Positions 25,306-37,714 of a DNA stretch of 64,000 nt are shown here, one piece after another. Each line of letters begins with the position of its first letter. Position 1 is the stretch's first letter. Source of the DNA: Solirubrobacterales bacterium (lineage in GTDB: Bacteria; Actinomycetota; Thermoleophilia; Solirubrobacterales; 70-9); NCBI GenBank assembly GCA_025450585.1, contig JANWHD010000018.1:124001-188000 (forward strand), given 5' to 3'. The position numbers were made by a program, and so were the translations under genes. Under the pieces are notes generated by a model. The model did not search any database, was not told the origin of the DNA, and saw only the letters and a list, made by a program, of their open reading frames with translations.

Positions 25306-26819
25306 GGAGAACGCTTGCCATAGGCGCGGTGGTGGCGGCGATCGTCGTCGCGATCGTCCTGCTCGCCTCCGGGGGCAGCGGCGACGGCGGCTACGTGGTG
25401 CGGGCGATCTTCGACAACGGCGGCTTCATGGTGAAGGGCGAGCAGGTCCGCGTCGCCGGCGCCAACGTCGGCGAGATCGAGTCCGTGGACGTCGCCCGGC
25501 CGGGCGAGATTGACAGCTACGAGGGCGGCGAGCCGCAGGCGCTGGCGGGCAAGGCCGTGATCGTGATGAGGATCGACGATCCCGGCTTCCAGGACTTCCG
25601 CAGCGACGCCAGCTGCCACATTCGCCCCCAGTCGCTGATCGGCGAGAAGTTCGTCGACTGCCGCCCGACCCTGCCGCGCGCCCCGGGCACCCCGCCCGCT
25701 CCCCCGCTGAAGGAGATCGCCGACGATCAGCCCGGGGCCGGCCAGTACCTGCTGCCGCTGGAGAACAACAGCACCAGCGTCGACCCGGACCTGATCAACA
25801 ACATCAACAAACTTCCCTACGCCCAGCGCTTCCGCCTGATCTTCAACGAACTCGGCGCCGGCCTGGCCTCTCGCGGGTCCGACATCGAGGCGGCCGTGAA
25901 GCGTGCCAACCCGGTCCTGCGCGACGTCGACCGCCTGATCGGGACACTGAACGCCCAGCGCGACCGGCTCACCCAGCTGGCCGCCGACTCCGAACAGATC
26001 CTCGAGCCGCTCTCGCGCGAGCGCGCCCACGTCGCCGGCTTCTTCGCCAACTCCGGTGCGGCGGCCGAGGCCAGCTCCGAACGCGGGGAGGACCTGGAAG
26101 CCTCGCTGCGCAAGTTCCCCGCCTTCCTGCGCGAGTTCCGCGCGACCATGGCCAGCCTCGGGGGCTTCTCCGACACCGCCACGCCGGTCTTCGCCGACCT
26201 CGGCGAGGCCGCGCCCTCGTTCGCCGAAGCCACCCGCCTGCTGACTCCCTTCTCGGCTGCCTCGACGGTGGCGCTGAAGTCGCTCGGGGCGACGGGCGAA
26301 GAGGCCGGGCCGACCCTGCTCGCCGCCGACCCGATCGTGCGCAAGACGCGCGACCTGGCGAAGTCGGGTGCCAACCCGACCACGAAGCTGGCTGAGTTCT
26401 TCGGCAGCGTGCGGGAAACGGGCGGCTGGAGCAACCTCGTCGACCTGATCTACAACGGCGCCGCGACGACCAACGGCTTCGACGAATACGGGCACTTCCT
26501 GCGCAGCATCGTGACGCTGACGAATTGCATCGAATACGCGACCATCGAAGCCAGCGGCTGCTCCTCCAAATTTACAGGCCCCAACGCTGGCTCTTCCTCG
26601 ATCGGCAGCGCCGGCCTGGCTGACCTCCTCGAAGAAGCGGAAGCGAGCCGCGCCGGCGGGACCCTCGCCCGGCCGGGAACTCCCGGCGCCAGCCTCGCGC
26701 CCTCTGTGCCGACCGGCCCCGCGACCCCCGATCTCGGCGACGGCCGCGAGCTCGGTGCCGCCCGGCCGCTCCCGGCTCCCCGCGAACGTGCCCTCCTCGA
26801 CTACCTCCTGGGACGATGA
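25302..26819 (+). CDS. MCE/MlaD-family protein 2 of 6
   Basis: A 505-residue protein: N-terminal membrane helix directly after the start (LAIGAVVAAIVVAIVLLA), MlaD domain (FDNGGFMVKGEQVRVAGANVGEIESV), then ASCHIRPQSLIGEKFVDCRP and a long helical region (PVLRDVDRLIGTLNAQRDRLTQLA). The C-terminal 100 residues are Gly/Pro-rich. ATGA overlap with both neighbours shows translational coupling. It has no lipoprotein Cys. Confidence 0.88.
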   Translation: MRRTLAIGAVVAAIVVAIVLLASGGSGDGGYVVRAIFDNGGFMVKGEQVRVAGANVGEIESVDVARPGEIDSYEGGEPQALAGKAVIVMRIDDPGFQDFRSDASCHIRPQSLIGEKFVDCRPTLPRAPGTPPAPPLKEIADDQPGAGQYLLPLENNSTSVDPDLINNINKLPYAQRFRLIFNELGAGLASRGSDIEAAVKRANPVLRDVDRLIGTLNAQRDRLTQLAADSEQILEPLSRERAHVAGFFANSGAAAEASSERGEDLEASLRKFPAFLREFRATMASLGGFSDTATPVFADLGEAAPSFAEATRLLTPFSAASTVALKSLGATGEEAGPTLLAADPIVRKTRDLAKSGANPTTKLAEFFGSVRETGGWSNLVDLIYNGAATTNGFDEYGHFLRSIVTLTNCIEYATIEASGCSSKFTGPNAGSSSIGSAGLADLLEEAEASRAGGTLARPGTPGASLAPSVPTGPATPDLGDGRELGAARPLPAPRERALLDYLLGR

Positions 26820-28279
26820 GGAACCGCAGCGGCATACAGGGGGTGGCGAGCAGCCCGGTGATCGTCGGCGCGGTGACCGTGCTGGTCGTGATCGTCGCCG
26901 TCTTCCTCGCCTACAACGCCAACAACGGCCTTCCCTTCGTCTCCACCTACAACCTCACCGCCCGCGTGCCCAACGCCAACGCCCTGGTCAAGGGCAACGA
27001 GGTGCGGATCGGCGGCGCCCGCGTCGGCGTCGTCAAGAAGGTGGTTCCCGTGCAGACGGGGGACGGCGGAGTCGCCGCCGAGCTCAGCCTCAGCCTCGAG
27101 AAGAGCGTGCAGCCGCTGCCGGCCAACTCGACGATGATCATTCGGCCCAAATCGCCGCTCGGCCTCAAGTACCTGCAGATCGTGCCCGGCGATTCCGGCG
27201 ATGGCCTCGCCGCCGGTGAAACCATCCCGCTCTCGGCGGCCCGCCCCGAACCGGTCGACATCGACCAGTTCTTCGACATGTTCGACGAGAAAACCCGGGC
27301 CTCGATCCAGCGCGGCCTGGCCGGGTTCGGAAACGCCTTCGCCGGCCGCGGCCCCCAGCTCAATGCCTTCTTCGCCGTGCTGCGCGAAGCCGTCGAAAGC
27401 GGCCAGCCGGCGCTGGCGAACCTGGTGGCCCCGAGCACCAACTTCGGCGGCTTCTGGCGAGCGCTGGAGAACCTCTCTGCCACCGTGGCGCCGGTGGCTG
27501 CGGAGCAGGCGAGCATGTTCGTCGCGCTGGACCGCACCTTCGCCGCCTTCGCCCGGGTCGCCCGCCCCTACATCCAGGAAACGATCTCCAAAGGCCCCGA
27601 AACGCTTGACGTCGCAACCGAAACCCTGCCCGCCCTGCGGCCCTTCCTCCGCGACTCCGAGCGCTTCTTCGCCGCCCTCAAGCCGGGTGCAGCAGCGCTC
27701 GCCGAAACCTCGCCGACGATCGCCGCGGCGCTTCGCGCCGGCATTCCCGCGCTGAACGAATCGCCGAAGCTGAACGCCCAGCTGCCGCCTACGGCGGACG
27801 CCCTGCTCGCCTTCCAGGAATCTCCGGGCGTCTTCAACGGCCTCGACCTGCTGATCGACACCAACGACCTGCTCGGGCCGGCGATCCGGTTCATCGGTCC
27901 CGCCCAGACCACCTGCAACTACCTGACGATCGCCTTCCGCAATCTAGCCAGCGCCTCCAGCGAAGGCAACTCACTGGGCGGCTGGATCAACGCAATCGCC
28001 TTCCAGGCGCCGAGCGGGCCGAACTCGGAGGGTGGCGCCGCATCGGCCCCCGCCAACAGCCCCGAACCAGAGGATGAACGATTCCTCGTTACCAGCGGGG
28101 GAAAAGCCAACCACCTCCACTCCAACCCCTACCCGAACACCGCCTCCCCTGGGCAGCCCAAAGAGTGCGAGGCGGGGAACGAGCTCTACGAAGTGGGCAA
28201 GACGAGGATCGGCAGCACGCCGCGCAACGACGGCTTCAAGACCACCGGCCAGTCCAAGAAGCAGCTGGGTGAAGGCTGA
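26816..28279 (+). CDS. MCE/MlaD-family protein 3 of 6
   Basis: A 487-residue protein with membrane helix VIVGAVTVLVVIVAVFLAY, MlaD domain (VSTYNLTARVPNANALVKG...VRIGGARVG) with IIRPKSPLGLKYLQIVPG, and the VDIDQFFDMFDEKTRASIQ linker also seen in proteins 1 and 6. A helical region follows; the C-terminal 80 residues are polar and probably disordered. Overlaps its neighbours by 4 and 1 nt. Confidence 0.88.
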   Translation: MRNRSGIQGVASSPVIVGAVTVLVVIVAVFLAYNANNGLPFVSTYNLTARVPNANALVKGNEVRIGGARVGVVKKVVPVQTGDGGVAAELSLSLEKSVQPLPANSTMIIRPKSPLGLKYLQIVPGDSGDGLAAGETIPLSAARPEPVDIDQFFDMFDEKTRASIQRGLAGFGNAFAGRGPQLNAFFAVLREAVESGQPALANLVAPSTNFGGFWRALENLSATVAPVAAEQASMFVALDRTFAAFARVARPYIQETISKGPETLDVATETLPALRPFLRDSERFFAALKPGAAALAETSPTIAAALRAGIPALNESPKLNAQLPPTADALLAFQESPGVFNGLDLLIDTNDLLGPAIRFIGPAQTTCNYLTIAFRNLASASSEGNSLGGWINAIAFQAPSGPNSEGGAASAPANSPEPEDERFLVTSGGKANHLHSNPYPNTASPGQPKECEAGNELYEVGKTRIGSTPRNDGFKTTGQSKKQLGEG

Positions 28280-29787
28280 TGGGACGCCTGCCGGAGCGCG
28301 ACACGAGGGCGGGGGCGACGAACAGGCGCTTCAAGTGGCGGCCCAGCAACGCCCTGATCGCGGTGATCTTCCTACTCATCTTCACGATCGGCCCCTACCT
28401 GGCATTCACCGGCCACGTGCCCTTCACCAGCTACGGCTACCAGCTCGAGGCGACCTTCTCCAACGGGGTCAACATCGCGGCCAACTCGCCGGTGCGGATC
28501 GCCGGGGTCGACGTCGGCCGCGTGATCGGGGTTGAGCGCGACGGCGACGCGACCAAGGTCACCTTCACCGTCGAAGGCAAGGGCCGCCCGATCCACGACG
28601 ACGCCTTCGCCGCGATCCGCCCGCGGATCTTCCTCGAGGGCAACTTCTTCGTCGACCTCGCCCCTGGCAGCCCGAGCGCGCCGGAGCTCGCCAGCGGCGA
28701 GACGATCGGGGTCAGCCACACCTCCACCTGGGTCCAGATCGACGAGGTGCTGACGGCTCTGCAGGCGCCCGTGCGCGCGGACCTCAGTCGCCTGCTGCAG
28801 GGCTACGGGACGGCGCTCACGCACCAGCCGACGGCGGCGGAAGACGAGACCCAGGTTCCCGAGGTGCAGGGCAAGAGCGGCGCCGAGGCCCTCAACGGCG
28901 TCTTCCGCTACGGCGGCGACGCCGGCCGCTACAGCGCCCAGGTCACCAACGCGCTGCTCGGCACCCAGCCGCGCGACCTCTCCCGCCTCATCGCCGGCGC
29001 CGGCCGTGCCTTCGGCGCCCTCGCCCGCAACGAGGAGGACCTCAAAGGGCTGATCGTCAACTTCGACGTCTTCACCGGCGCCCTCGCTGCGCAGTCGACC
29101 AACCTGACCGCGACGGTCCAGCGCCTGGCCCCCTTCCTCGACGAGTTCCACGGCTCGCTGGTCAGCCTCAACAAGACCCTGCCCCCGCTGCGCGCCTGGG
29201 CGATCGAGTTGACCCCAGCGGTCGAAGAGCTTCCCGGCTGGATCGCCGCCGGGAAGCCCTGGATCGAGCAGGCCTACCCACTACTCTCGGGCAAGGAGGG
29301 CGGCGGCACCGCCAGGCTCCTTGCCGAAGCCACTCCGGGCTTCGCCGGCGCGGCCCAGGCGGGCAAGGCGATCGCCTTGCCCCAGCTCAACCGGATCAGC
29401 CTCTGCACATCCAGGGTCCTGGCCCCGACTTTCAATCAGACGATCAACGACCAGTTCAGCACCGGCGGCCCCAACTACCGCGAGTTCCTCTACACGCTGG
29501 CCAACTTCTCCGGCTGGGGCCAGACCTTCGACGGCAACGGCCCGTTCGTGCGCATTCAGCCGGGCGGTGGCGACGTGCTGACGGAAGCCCCGGCACCCGA
29601 AGGAAATCTGACGACCGACAAACAGGTCTTCAGCCGCACGATCGCGCCGCCGATCGGCACCCAGCCCCAGCTTGCGGGTCGTCCGCCGAAGAAGCCCGAC
29701 GTGCGCTGCGACTCCAACCCCGTCCCTGACGTCAACGGCCCGCTCGGCCAGGTTGGCGCTCCGTCACCGGCGGCGGTGAGCCCATGA
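28279..29787 (+). CDS. MCE/MlaD-family protein 4 of 6
   Basis: A 502-residue protein: membrane helix ALIAVIFLLIFTIGPYLAF, MlaD domain (YQLEATFSNGVNIAANSPVRIAGVDVGRV) with IRPRIFLEGNFFVDLAPG, and a helical MCE domain with the TWVQIDEVLTALQAPVR linker. The start ATG shares one base with the previous stop (TGATG). The C-terminal tail is Pro-rich with several Cys (CTSRVL, VRCDSNP). Confidence 0.88.
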   Translation: MGRLPERDTRAGATNRRFKWRPSNALIAVIFLLIFTIGPYLAFTGHVPFTSYGYQLEATFSNGVNIAANSPVRIAGVDVGRVIGVERDGDATKVTFTVEGKGRPIHDDAFAAIRPRIFLEGNFFVDLAPGSPSAPELASGETIGVSHTSTWVQIDEVLTALQAPVRADLSRLLQGYGTALTHQPTAAEDETQVPEVQGKSGAEALNGVFRYGGDAGRYSAQVTNALLGTQPRDLSRLIAGAGRAFGALARNEEDLKGLIVNFDVFTGALAAQSTNLTATVQRLAPFLDEFHGSLVSLNKTLPPLRAWAIELTPAVEELPGWIAAGKPWIEQAYPLLSGKEGGGTARLLAEATPGFAGAAQAGKAIALPQLNRISLCTSRVLAPTFNQTINDQFSTGGPNYREFLYTLANFSGWGQTFDGNGPFVRIQPGGGDVLTEAPAPEGNLTTDKQVFSRTIAPPIGTQPQLAGRPPKKPDVRCDSNPVPDVNGPLGQVGAPSPAAVSP

Positions 29788-31175
29788 GCCGCTGGTCGCA
29801 CTTCCGCGCCTCCCTCTCCCGCCAGTCGCGCGGGCGCAGCAAAGACACGATCGCGATCGCCGTCCTCGCCGCGGCCGGCATCGTGATGACGCTCTGGATC
29901 TTCACCCAGCAGAAAGCCTCGCTGCCTTCCTGGATCCCCGCCGTCGGCGAAGAGTTCGCCCACGTGACCGGAGAGTTCACAACCGCCCAGGCGGTGACCC
30001 CGGGCCAGGGCCAGGCCGTCGTCATCGCCGGCATCCAGATCGGCAAGGTGTCTTCGGTCGAGCTCGAAGACGGCCACGCCGTCGTCGGCATGGACATCGA
30101 GCCCCAGTACATGGAGCTGATCCATCCCGACGCGACCCTGCTGCTGCGGCCGAAAACCAACCTCAACGACATGACCGTCGAGGTCGACCCGGGGAAGGCC
30201 TCGGGCCAGATCGAGGACGGCTACAACTTCCCGCTCTCGCGGACCGAACCCAACGTCAACCTCGACGCCTTCCTCGCCACCCTCGACGCCGACACCCGCC
30301 AGTACATCCAGCTCCTCGTCGCTGGCGGCGCGCAGGGGATCGGCGGCCGCGGCCACCAGCTCTCCGGCGCCCTGCGGCGCTTCCAGCCCTTCGTCCACTA
30401 CACCGCGGACCTCAACCGGGCGGTCGCAAGGCGTCGCGTCGCGATCGCCAGGGCGATCCACGGCTTCAGCCTGCTGACGACCGAACTCGGCCGCCACGAC
30501 AGGGAGCTGGAACGCTTCGTCAGCTCCTCCAAGGCCGCCCTGGGCAACTTCGCCAACCAGCAGCAGGCGATTCAGGAGACGCTGACGGAGCTCCCCTCCA
30601 CCCTGGCCACCGCCGAGACCACCTTCGCCAGCGTCAACCGGTTCTCCAACGCCGCCCGCCCGGCGCTGATCGACCTGATCCCACAGGCGCAGGCGCTCGG
30701 CCCGGCGCTGAGGGCCAACGAGCGGCTCTTCGAGCAGACGACCGGGCCGATCCGCGACCAGATCCGCCCCTTCACCCGTGAAGTCCGGCCCGTGCTCACC
30801 CACGCCAAGCAGGGTTCCGCCGACCTCGCCAAGTCAGTGCGCGGCTTCGGGCGCTCGCTCGAAGGCTTCAACGGGTTCCTCAACGAACTCGCCTTCAAGC
30901 CGAAGGGCTCGCGGCAGAGCTACCTCTTCTACCTGCCCTGGCTCAACCACAACTTCAACGCCACCTTCAACCTCGAGGACCCCGCCGGGCCGATCCAGCG
31001 CAGCCTTGTCCTGATCTCCTGCAACGGGACCTCTCTTGCCTACGGCCTTACTGTCCAAAAACCGTACCTCCAGACCCTTCTCCAGGGGGCCCGGGTCCCC
31101 CGCCAGGGCGAACTACCTCCGATCGCCGCTGACCCCGCCGAACCCACCCGAACCTGCGGCCCAGGAACAGAATGA
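29784..31175 (+). CDS. MCE/MlaD-family protein 5 of 6
   Basis: A 463-residue protein with a membrane helix (TIAIAVLAAAGIVMTLWIF), an MlaD domain (VTGEFTTAQAVTPGQGQAVVIAGIQIG) with LLLRPKTNLNDMTVEVDPG, and a long helical region. The conserved NFNATFNLEDPAGP segment near the C-terminus is distinctive of this position in the set. ATGA overlaps on both sides. Confidence 0.88.
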   Translation: MSRWSHFRASLSRQSRGRSKDTIAIAVLAAAGIVMTLWIFTQQKASLPSWIPAVGEEFAHVTGEFTTAQAVTPGQGQAVVIAGIQIGKVSSVELEDGHAVVGMDIEPQYMELIHPDATLLLRPKTNLNDMTVEVDPGKASGQIEDGYNFPLSRTEPNVNLDAFLATLDADTRQYIQLLVAGGAQGIGGRGHQLSGALRRFQPFVHYTADLNRAVARRRVAIARAIHGFSLLTTELGRHDRELERFVSSSKAALGNFANQQQAIQETLTELPSTLATAETTFASVNRFSNAARPALIDLIPQAQALGPALRANERLFEQTTGPIRDQIRPFTREVRPVLTHAKQGSADLAKSVRGFGRSLEGFNGFLNELAFKPKGSRQSYLFYLPWLNHNFNATFNLEDPAGPIQRSLVLISCNGTSLAYGLTVQKPYLQTLLQGARVPRQGELPPIAADPAEPTRTCGPGTE

Positions 31176-32749
31176 GCAAGCGCGCCCCCAGCACAACCCA
31201 GCTCCTCGTCATCGCCGGCTTCGCGCTGTCGTGCTTCGGCATCCTGCTCTTCCTCTGGATCACCTTCGGCGGGCCGACCCCGTTCAAGGCCAAGACCTAC
31301 GAGATCAAGATCCCCTTCAAGGAGGCGACCCAGCTCGCCCAGCAGTCCGACGTGCGGATCTCCGGGGTCTCGGTCGGCAAGGTGCAGGACATCGTCCTCG
31401 CCCCGGACGGCAAGAAGGCGCTGGCCCAGGTCGCGATTCAGGACAAGTACGGTCCGATCCCCCGCGACACGCGGGCGATCCTGCGCACGAAGACGCTGCT
31501 CGCCGAGACCTACATCGAGCTCACGCCCGGCGACCGCGAGGGCCCGCCGCTGCCCGACGGCGGCACGCTGGCGCCGGCCCAGGTCGCCGAATCGGTCCAG
31601 CTCGACGAGATCTTCCGCACCTTCGACCCGCGGACGCGGGCCGCGTTCCAGAGCTGGCAGCAGGAAGCCGCGGTCGCGATCGAGGGCCGCGGCCAGGACC
31701 TCTCCTATGCCTTCGGCGAACTCGAACCCACCTTCACCCAGGTCGACCGCATCTTCCGCATCCTCGACAGTCAGAAGCTTGCCGTCAACCGCCTCTTCAG
31801 CAACGGGGCGACCTCGCTCGAGGCGCTGCGCGGCCGCCAGGGCGAGCTGGCGGGGCTGATCCGCAACTCCAACGTCGTCTTCAGCACCGCCGCCGAGCGC
31901 GACCGCGACATCGAAGCGCTCTTCCGCGCTTTCCCGACCTTCCAGGACGAGTCGCGCCTGACCCTGGAACGGTTCAAAGAGTTCGCGGTGAAGGCCGACC
32001 CGGTGATGCGCCAGCTCGTCCCCGTCGCCGAAGAGCTCTCGCCGACCCTGGTCGCCTTCTCCAACCTGGCGCCGCAGGCGCAGGGCTTCTTCGAAGGCCT
32101 GCGACCGGTGATCAAACGCGCTCCCACCGGCTTCCCGGCGGTGCGCAAGCTCTTCCGCGACGAGTTCCCGCCGCTGCTGCGCGCCATCGACCCCTTCGGG
32201 CGCAACCTCAACCCGGTCCTCACCGGCCTCGGCCTCTACAAGCGCGAGCTGGCCGCGACGCTGGGCAACGTCGCGGCGATGACGAACGCGACGCTGCCCA
32301 GCAATGCGGCGGGAGTCAAGGTCCATTACATCCGTGCGATGGGCCCGTTCAGCCCGGAGTCGCTGGCGACGTACCCCAGCCGCCTGACGAGCAACCGCCC
32401 CAGCGCCTACAGCCAGCCACTGGCAACCAAGGGGCTCGCCGCGGGCCTGCCCAGCTTCGATACCCGCCAGTGCAGCTCGGGAGTGACCGCGACGCTCGAC
32501 CCCGAAACGCCCAGCAACGAAGTCTTCCAGGCGCGGGTGAAAAGGAACAGGGCGACCCCGGAAACGCCCGAACAGGTCCTCAAAGCCGCCGAAAACTTCT
32601 TCGAACGGCTGAAGAAATACGCCTACGGAGGGCAGACCGACTCAGCGGCGGTCCCGGCCCCCGGTTGCGTCCAGCAGGGCCCGTTCAGTCCGGTGGGTCG
32701 ATCCGGTTCGCCGACGACGTACCAGCATTTCTTCGAACAGAGCGAATAG
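31172..32749 (+). CDS. MCE/MlaD-family protein 6 of 6
   Basis: A 525-residue protein: membrane helix LVIAGFALSCFGILLFLW, MlaD domain (KIPFKEATQLAQQSDVRISGVSVG) with LRTKTLLAETYIELTPG, the SVQLDEIFRTFDPRTR linker, then helices. It ends the six-gene MCE run. No MlaE/YrbE permease or Mla ATPase is next to it; the following gene is dnaB after a 146-bp gap with no clear terminator. Confidence 0.88.
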   Translation: MSKRAPSTTQLLVIAGFALSCFGILLFLWITFGGPTPFKAKTYEIKIPFKEATQLAQQSDVRISGVSVGKVQDIVLAPDGKKALAQVAIQDKYGPIPRDTRAILRTKTLLAETYIELTPGDREGPPLPDGGTLAPAQVAESVQLDEIFRTFDPRTRAAFQSWQQEAAVAIEGRGQDLSYAFGELEPTFTQVDRIFRILDSQKLAVNRLFSNGATSLEALRGRQGELAGLIRNSNVVFSTAAERDRDIEALFRAFPTFQDESRLTLERFKEFAVKADPVMRQLVPVAEELSPTLVAFSNLAPQAQGFFEGLRPVIKRAPTGFPAVRKLFRDEFPPLLRAIDPFGRNLNPVLTGLGLYKRELAATLGNVAAMTNATLPSNAAGVKVHYIRAMGPFSPESLATYPSRLTSNRPSAYSQPLATKGLAAGLPSFDTRQCSSGVTATLDPETPSNEVFQARVKRNRATPETPEQVLKAAENFFERLKKYAYGGQTDSAAVPAPGCVQQGPFSPVGRSGSPTTYQHFFEQSE

Positions 32750-32895
32750 CTCGCGGGTCCGGCGCGGCGGGCCTATCACGAGGGCGTCGATTCTTTCGCC
32801 CGTATTTGCACGGGAGTGTCATGTAAGCCAGTCGGGGGTCTGGTTTGCTTGAGCTCCGGAGCGGTTCCGCCGCTTCGGACCCTTAACTAGATCGA

Positions 32896-35588
32896 ATGGC
32901 CTCCGCTCCCACAGCCCACGTTCCGCCGCAGAACATCGAGGCGGAGGAATCGGTGCTGGGGGCGATGCTGGTTGCCGAGCCGACGCTGACGCGGGTGATC
33001 GACGAGGTGAAGCTGAACGCCGGCGACTTCTACCTGGAGAAGCACGCGGCGATCTTCACCGCTGTCCACGACCTCTACGCGGCCTCCAAGCCGGTCGACG
33101 AGCTCAGCGTCGCCGAGGCGTTGACCCAGCGCAACCAGATCGAGGAGGCGGGGGGCAAGCACTACGTCTCCGAGCTGGCGGCAAAGGTGCCCGCCGCCGG
33201 CAACGCCAAGCACTACGCGGAGATCGTCCAGCAGAACTCGCTGCTGCGCCGCCTGCTCGGTGCCGGCCAGCAGATCCAGGGCTGGGTCCACGAGCGCGAC
33301 GGCGAACCGCGCGAGCTCTCCGAGCGGGCCGAGAAGCTGCTCTTCGACGTCGCCCACAAAGAGCAGGCGAGCGACTTCAAGCTGCTCTCGGAGATCCTCC
33401 ACGACGAGGTCGACCGCCTCGAGAAGCTCTCCACCGGCGAGCTCGAGCTGACCGGCACCCCCTCCGGCTTCCGCGACATCGACTCGATAACGGGCGGCTT
33501 CCAGCCGGGGAACCTGATCATCGTGGCTGCAAGGCCGGCCATGGGAAAGTGTCAATCAGCACAAAGTCTGGTATATGACCCTAGCACGGGCGCTCGGCGA
33601 CGAGTGGACGAGCTATTCGCCGCGCATAGTCGAGGCGAGGAGGTTTGGGTCGCTTCCCTTGGTCCCGACCTGCAGATGAAGCCCGCGAAGGTCGTGGCAA
33701 TAGAGAGCAACGGCAGCAAGCCGGTCTTCCGAATGACGACCCGCCTCGGTAGGTGGACGGAGGCCACGTCAAACCACCCCGTGCTGACTAGCTCCGGGTG
33801 GCAGGAGCTGGGAGACGTCGAACCGGGTGCGAGGGTTGCGGTTCCCCGCCGCCTTCCTAGGCCAAGCCGGACAGCTGAGCTTCCAGATGCGGAAATCGTC
33901 TTGCTTGGGGCGCTTATCGCGGATGGCTCGATCGGATGGGGGACCCCTGCCTACTGCTACGGCTCGGATTCGAAGGTTGCATCGACGGTCGAGTCGGCTG
34001 CAGAGGAATACGGCGTTCGGTTTCAGCCCCCCATTGAGACGGCCAAGGGGGCATCCTATCTGAGCACCGGGGATCGTTCCAGGCCCAACCCGGTGACCGA
34101 GATGCTCAGGCGTCATCGCCTCTTGGGCCGCCGCTCTGCCGAGAAGTTCGTTCCGGACGCGATCTTCGGGCTGAGCGACGAGCAGATTGCCCGCTTCCTC
34201 GGCGTCATGTACGCCTGCGACGGACATGTCTACTGCAGCGACCGTTTGGCCCAGATCGGCTACACGACGATCAGCGAGCGGCTTGCGCGCGACGTCCAGC
34301 ACCTGCTGCTGAGGCTCGGCATCGTTGCCACGATCCGGACATTGAAACGGCCGGTCTACGAGGGGACCGACAAGGTCGCACGTGAGATCCGCATCACCTC
34401 CCAGGAGAGCCTGCGCCGCTTCTGCGAACTGATCCGTGTTCCCGGCAAGGAAACGAAACAGGATGAGGTCATGGAGCGTCTTGGGTCGGCTCCCCGGTCG
34501 ACGAATACCGACACGCTTCCCTCCAACATTTGGGAGGAGATCTTGTTTGCCAAGGGCGATCGCTCCTGGGCGGACGTCAGCGAGCTGACCGGCCGGCCTC
34601 GCAACCACAACTGGCATGTCGGAGCGCGCTGTCCCTCACCAGGCCTGGTTGCCGAGCTTGCGATCGCGACTGCCTCCCCGGCCCTGGAGGAGCTCTGCGA
34701 CTCCGACATCTGGTGGGACGAAGTCGAGTCGGTCGAGTACGCCGGGGAAGAAGAGACCTACGACCTCGACGTCCCGGGGCTGCGGAACTTCGTCGTCGAC
34801 GACATCATCGTTCACAACAGCGCGATCGTCGCCAACATCGCCGAAAACGTGGCGGTCAAGCGCAACCTGCCGGTTGCCTTCTTCTCGCTGGAGATGTCCG
34901 AGGTTGAGCTCGCACAGCGCTTCATCGCCTGCCGGGCGCGGATCTCGGGCGACAAGCTGCGCAAGGGCCAGGTCTCCCAGAAGGACTGGCCGAAGGTGGT
35001 CCGCGCCTGCAACGAGCTGGAGGAGGCCCCGCTCTGGTTCGACGACTCCTCCGACCTCGGCGTCCTCGACCTTCGCGCCAAGGCGCGGCGGCTGCACGCG
35101 CAGGAGCAGGACAAGGGCGGCCTCGGCCTGATCATCGTCGACTACCTGCAGCTGATGCGCTCCGACGACCCGCGTGCCAACCGCGTCGAGCAGGTGGGGC
35201 AGATGAGCCGCGGGCTGAAGATCCTCGCCCGCGAGCTCGAGGTACCGGTGCTGGCTATCTCCCAGCTCTCGCGCGCCCCCGAGCAGCGCCACCCACCCAA
35301 GCCGATGCTCTCCGACCTGCGCGAATCCGGGAACCTCGAGCAGGACGCCGACGTCGTCGCCTTCCTCTTCCGCGAGGACTACTACCGCGACCCCGACGAA
35401 GAGCCGGACGGCCTCGCCGACCTGATCATCGCCAAGCATAGGAACGGGCCGATCGGCACGCCGAAGCTCGTCTTCCTCGACCGCTTCCCGAAGTTCGCCG
35501 ACTTCGCCGGCCAGGAGCGGCCGATCGAGCAGCCCGCCGGCGAGGGGCCACCGATGGAGGACATGGCCGCATCGGGGCCTGAGTTCTG

Positions 35589-35589
<1 letters not shown>
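32896..35589 (+). CDS. dnaB: Replicative DNA helicase DnaB with an embedded intein
   Basis: An 897-codon gene: 474 residues of DnaB plus a 423-residue intein. The N-terminal domain begins PPQNIEAEESVLGAMLV; the RecA-like domain has VAARPAMGK (Walker A), split by the intein before SAIVANIAENVAV, then FFSLEMS, IIVDYLQLM (Walker B) and ISQLSRAPEQR. DnaB is the hexameric helicase that opens the replication fork. The intein sits inside the ATP-binding P-loop, so unspliced protein cannot bind ATP. A DnaC-like loader gene overlaps the stop codon by one base. Confidence 0.96.
33550..34818 (+). mobile_element. DnaB intein with LAGLIDADG homing endonuclease
   Basis: A 423-residue in-frame insertion starting with Cys (CQSAQSLVYDPSTG) and ending VHN before Ser of the extein. 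Block B is TSNHPVLTSSGW; the C-terminal splicing end is NFVVDDIIVHN. The two LAGLIDADG motifs are LLGALIADGSIG and FLGVMYACDGHVY, each keeping its acidic residue, so the endonuclease is probably active. Insertion is directly after the Lys of the Walker A motif. The third-position GC of the insert is visibly lower than in the flanking extein. Confidence 0.93.
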
Positions 35590-37702
<2,113 letters not shown>

Positions 37703-37714
37703 GCCGGCTGCGGC

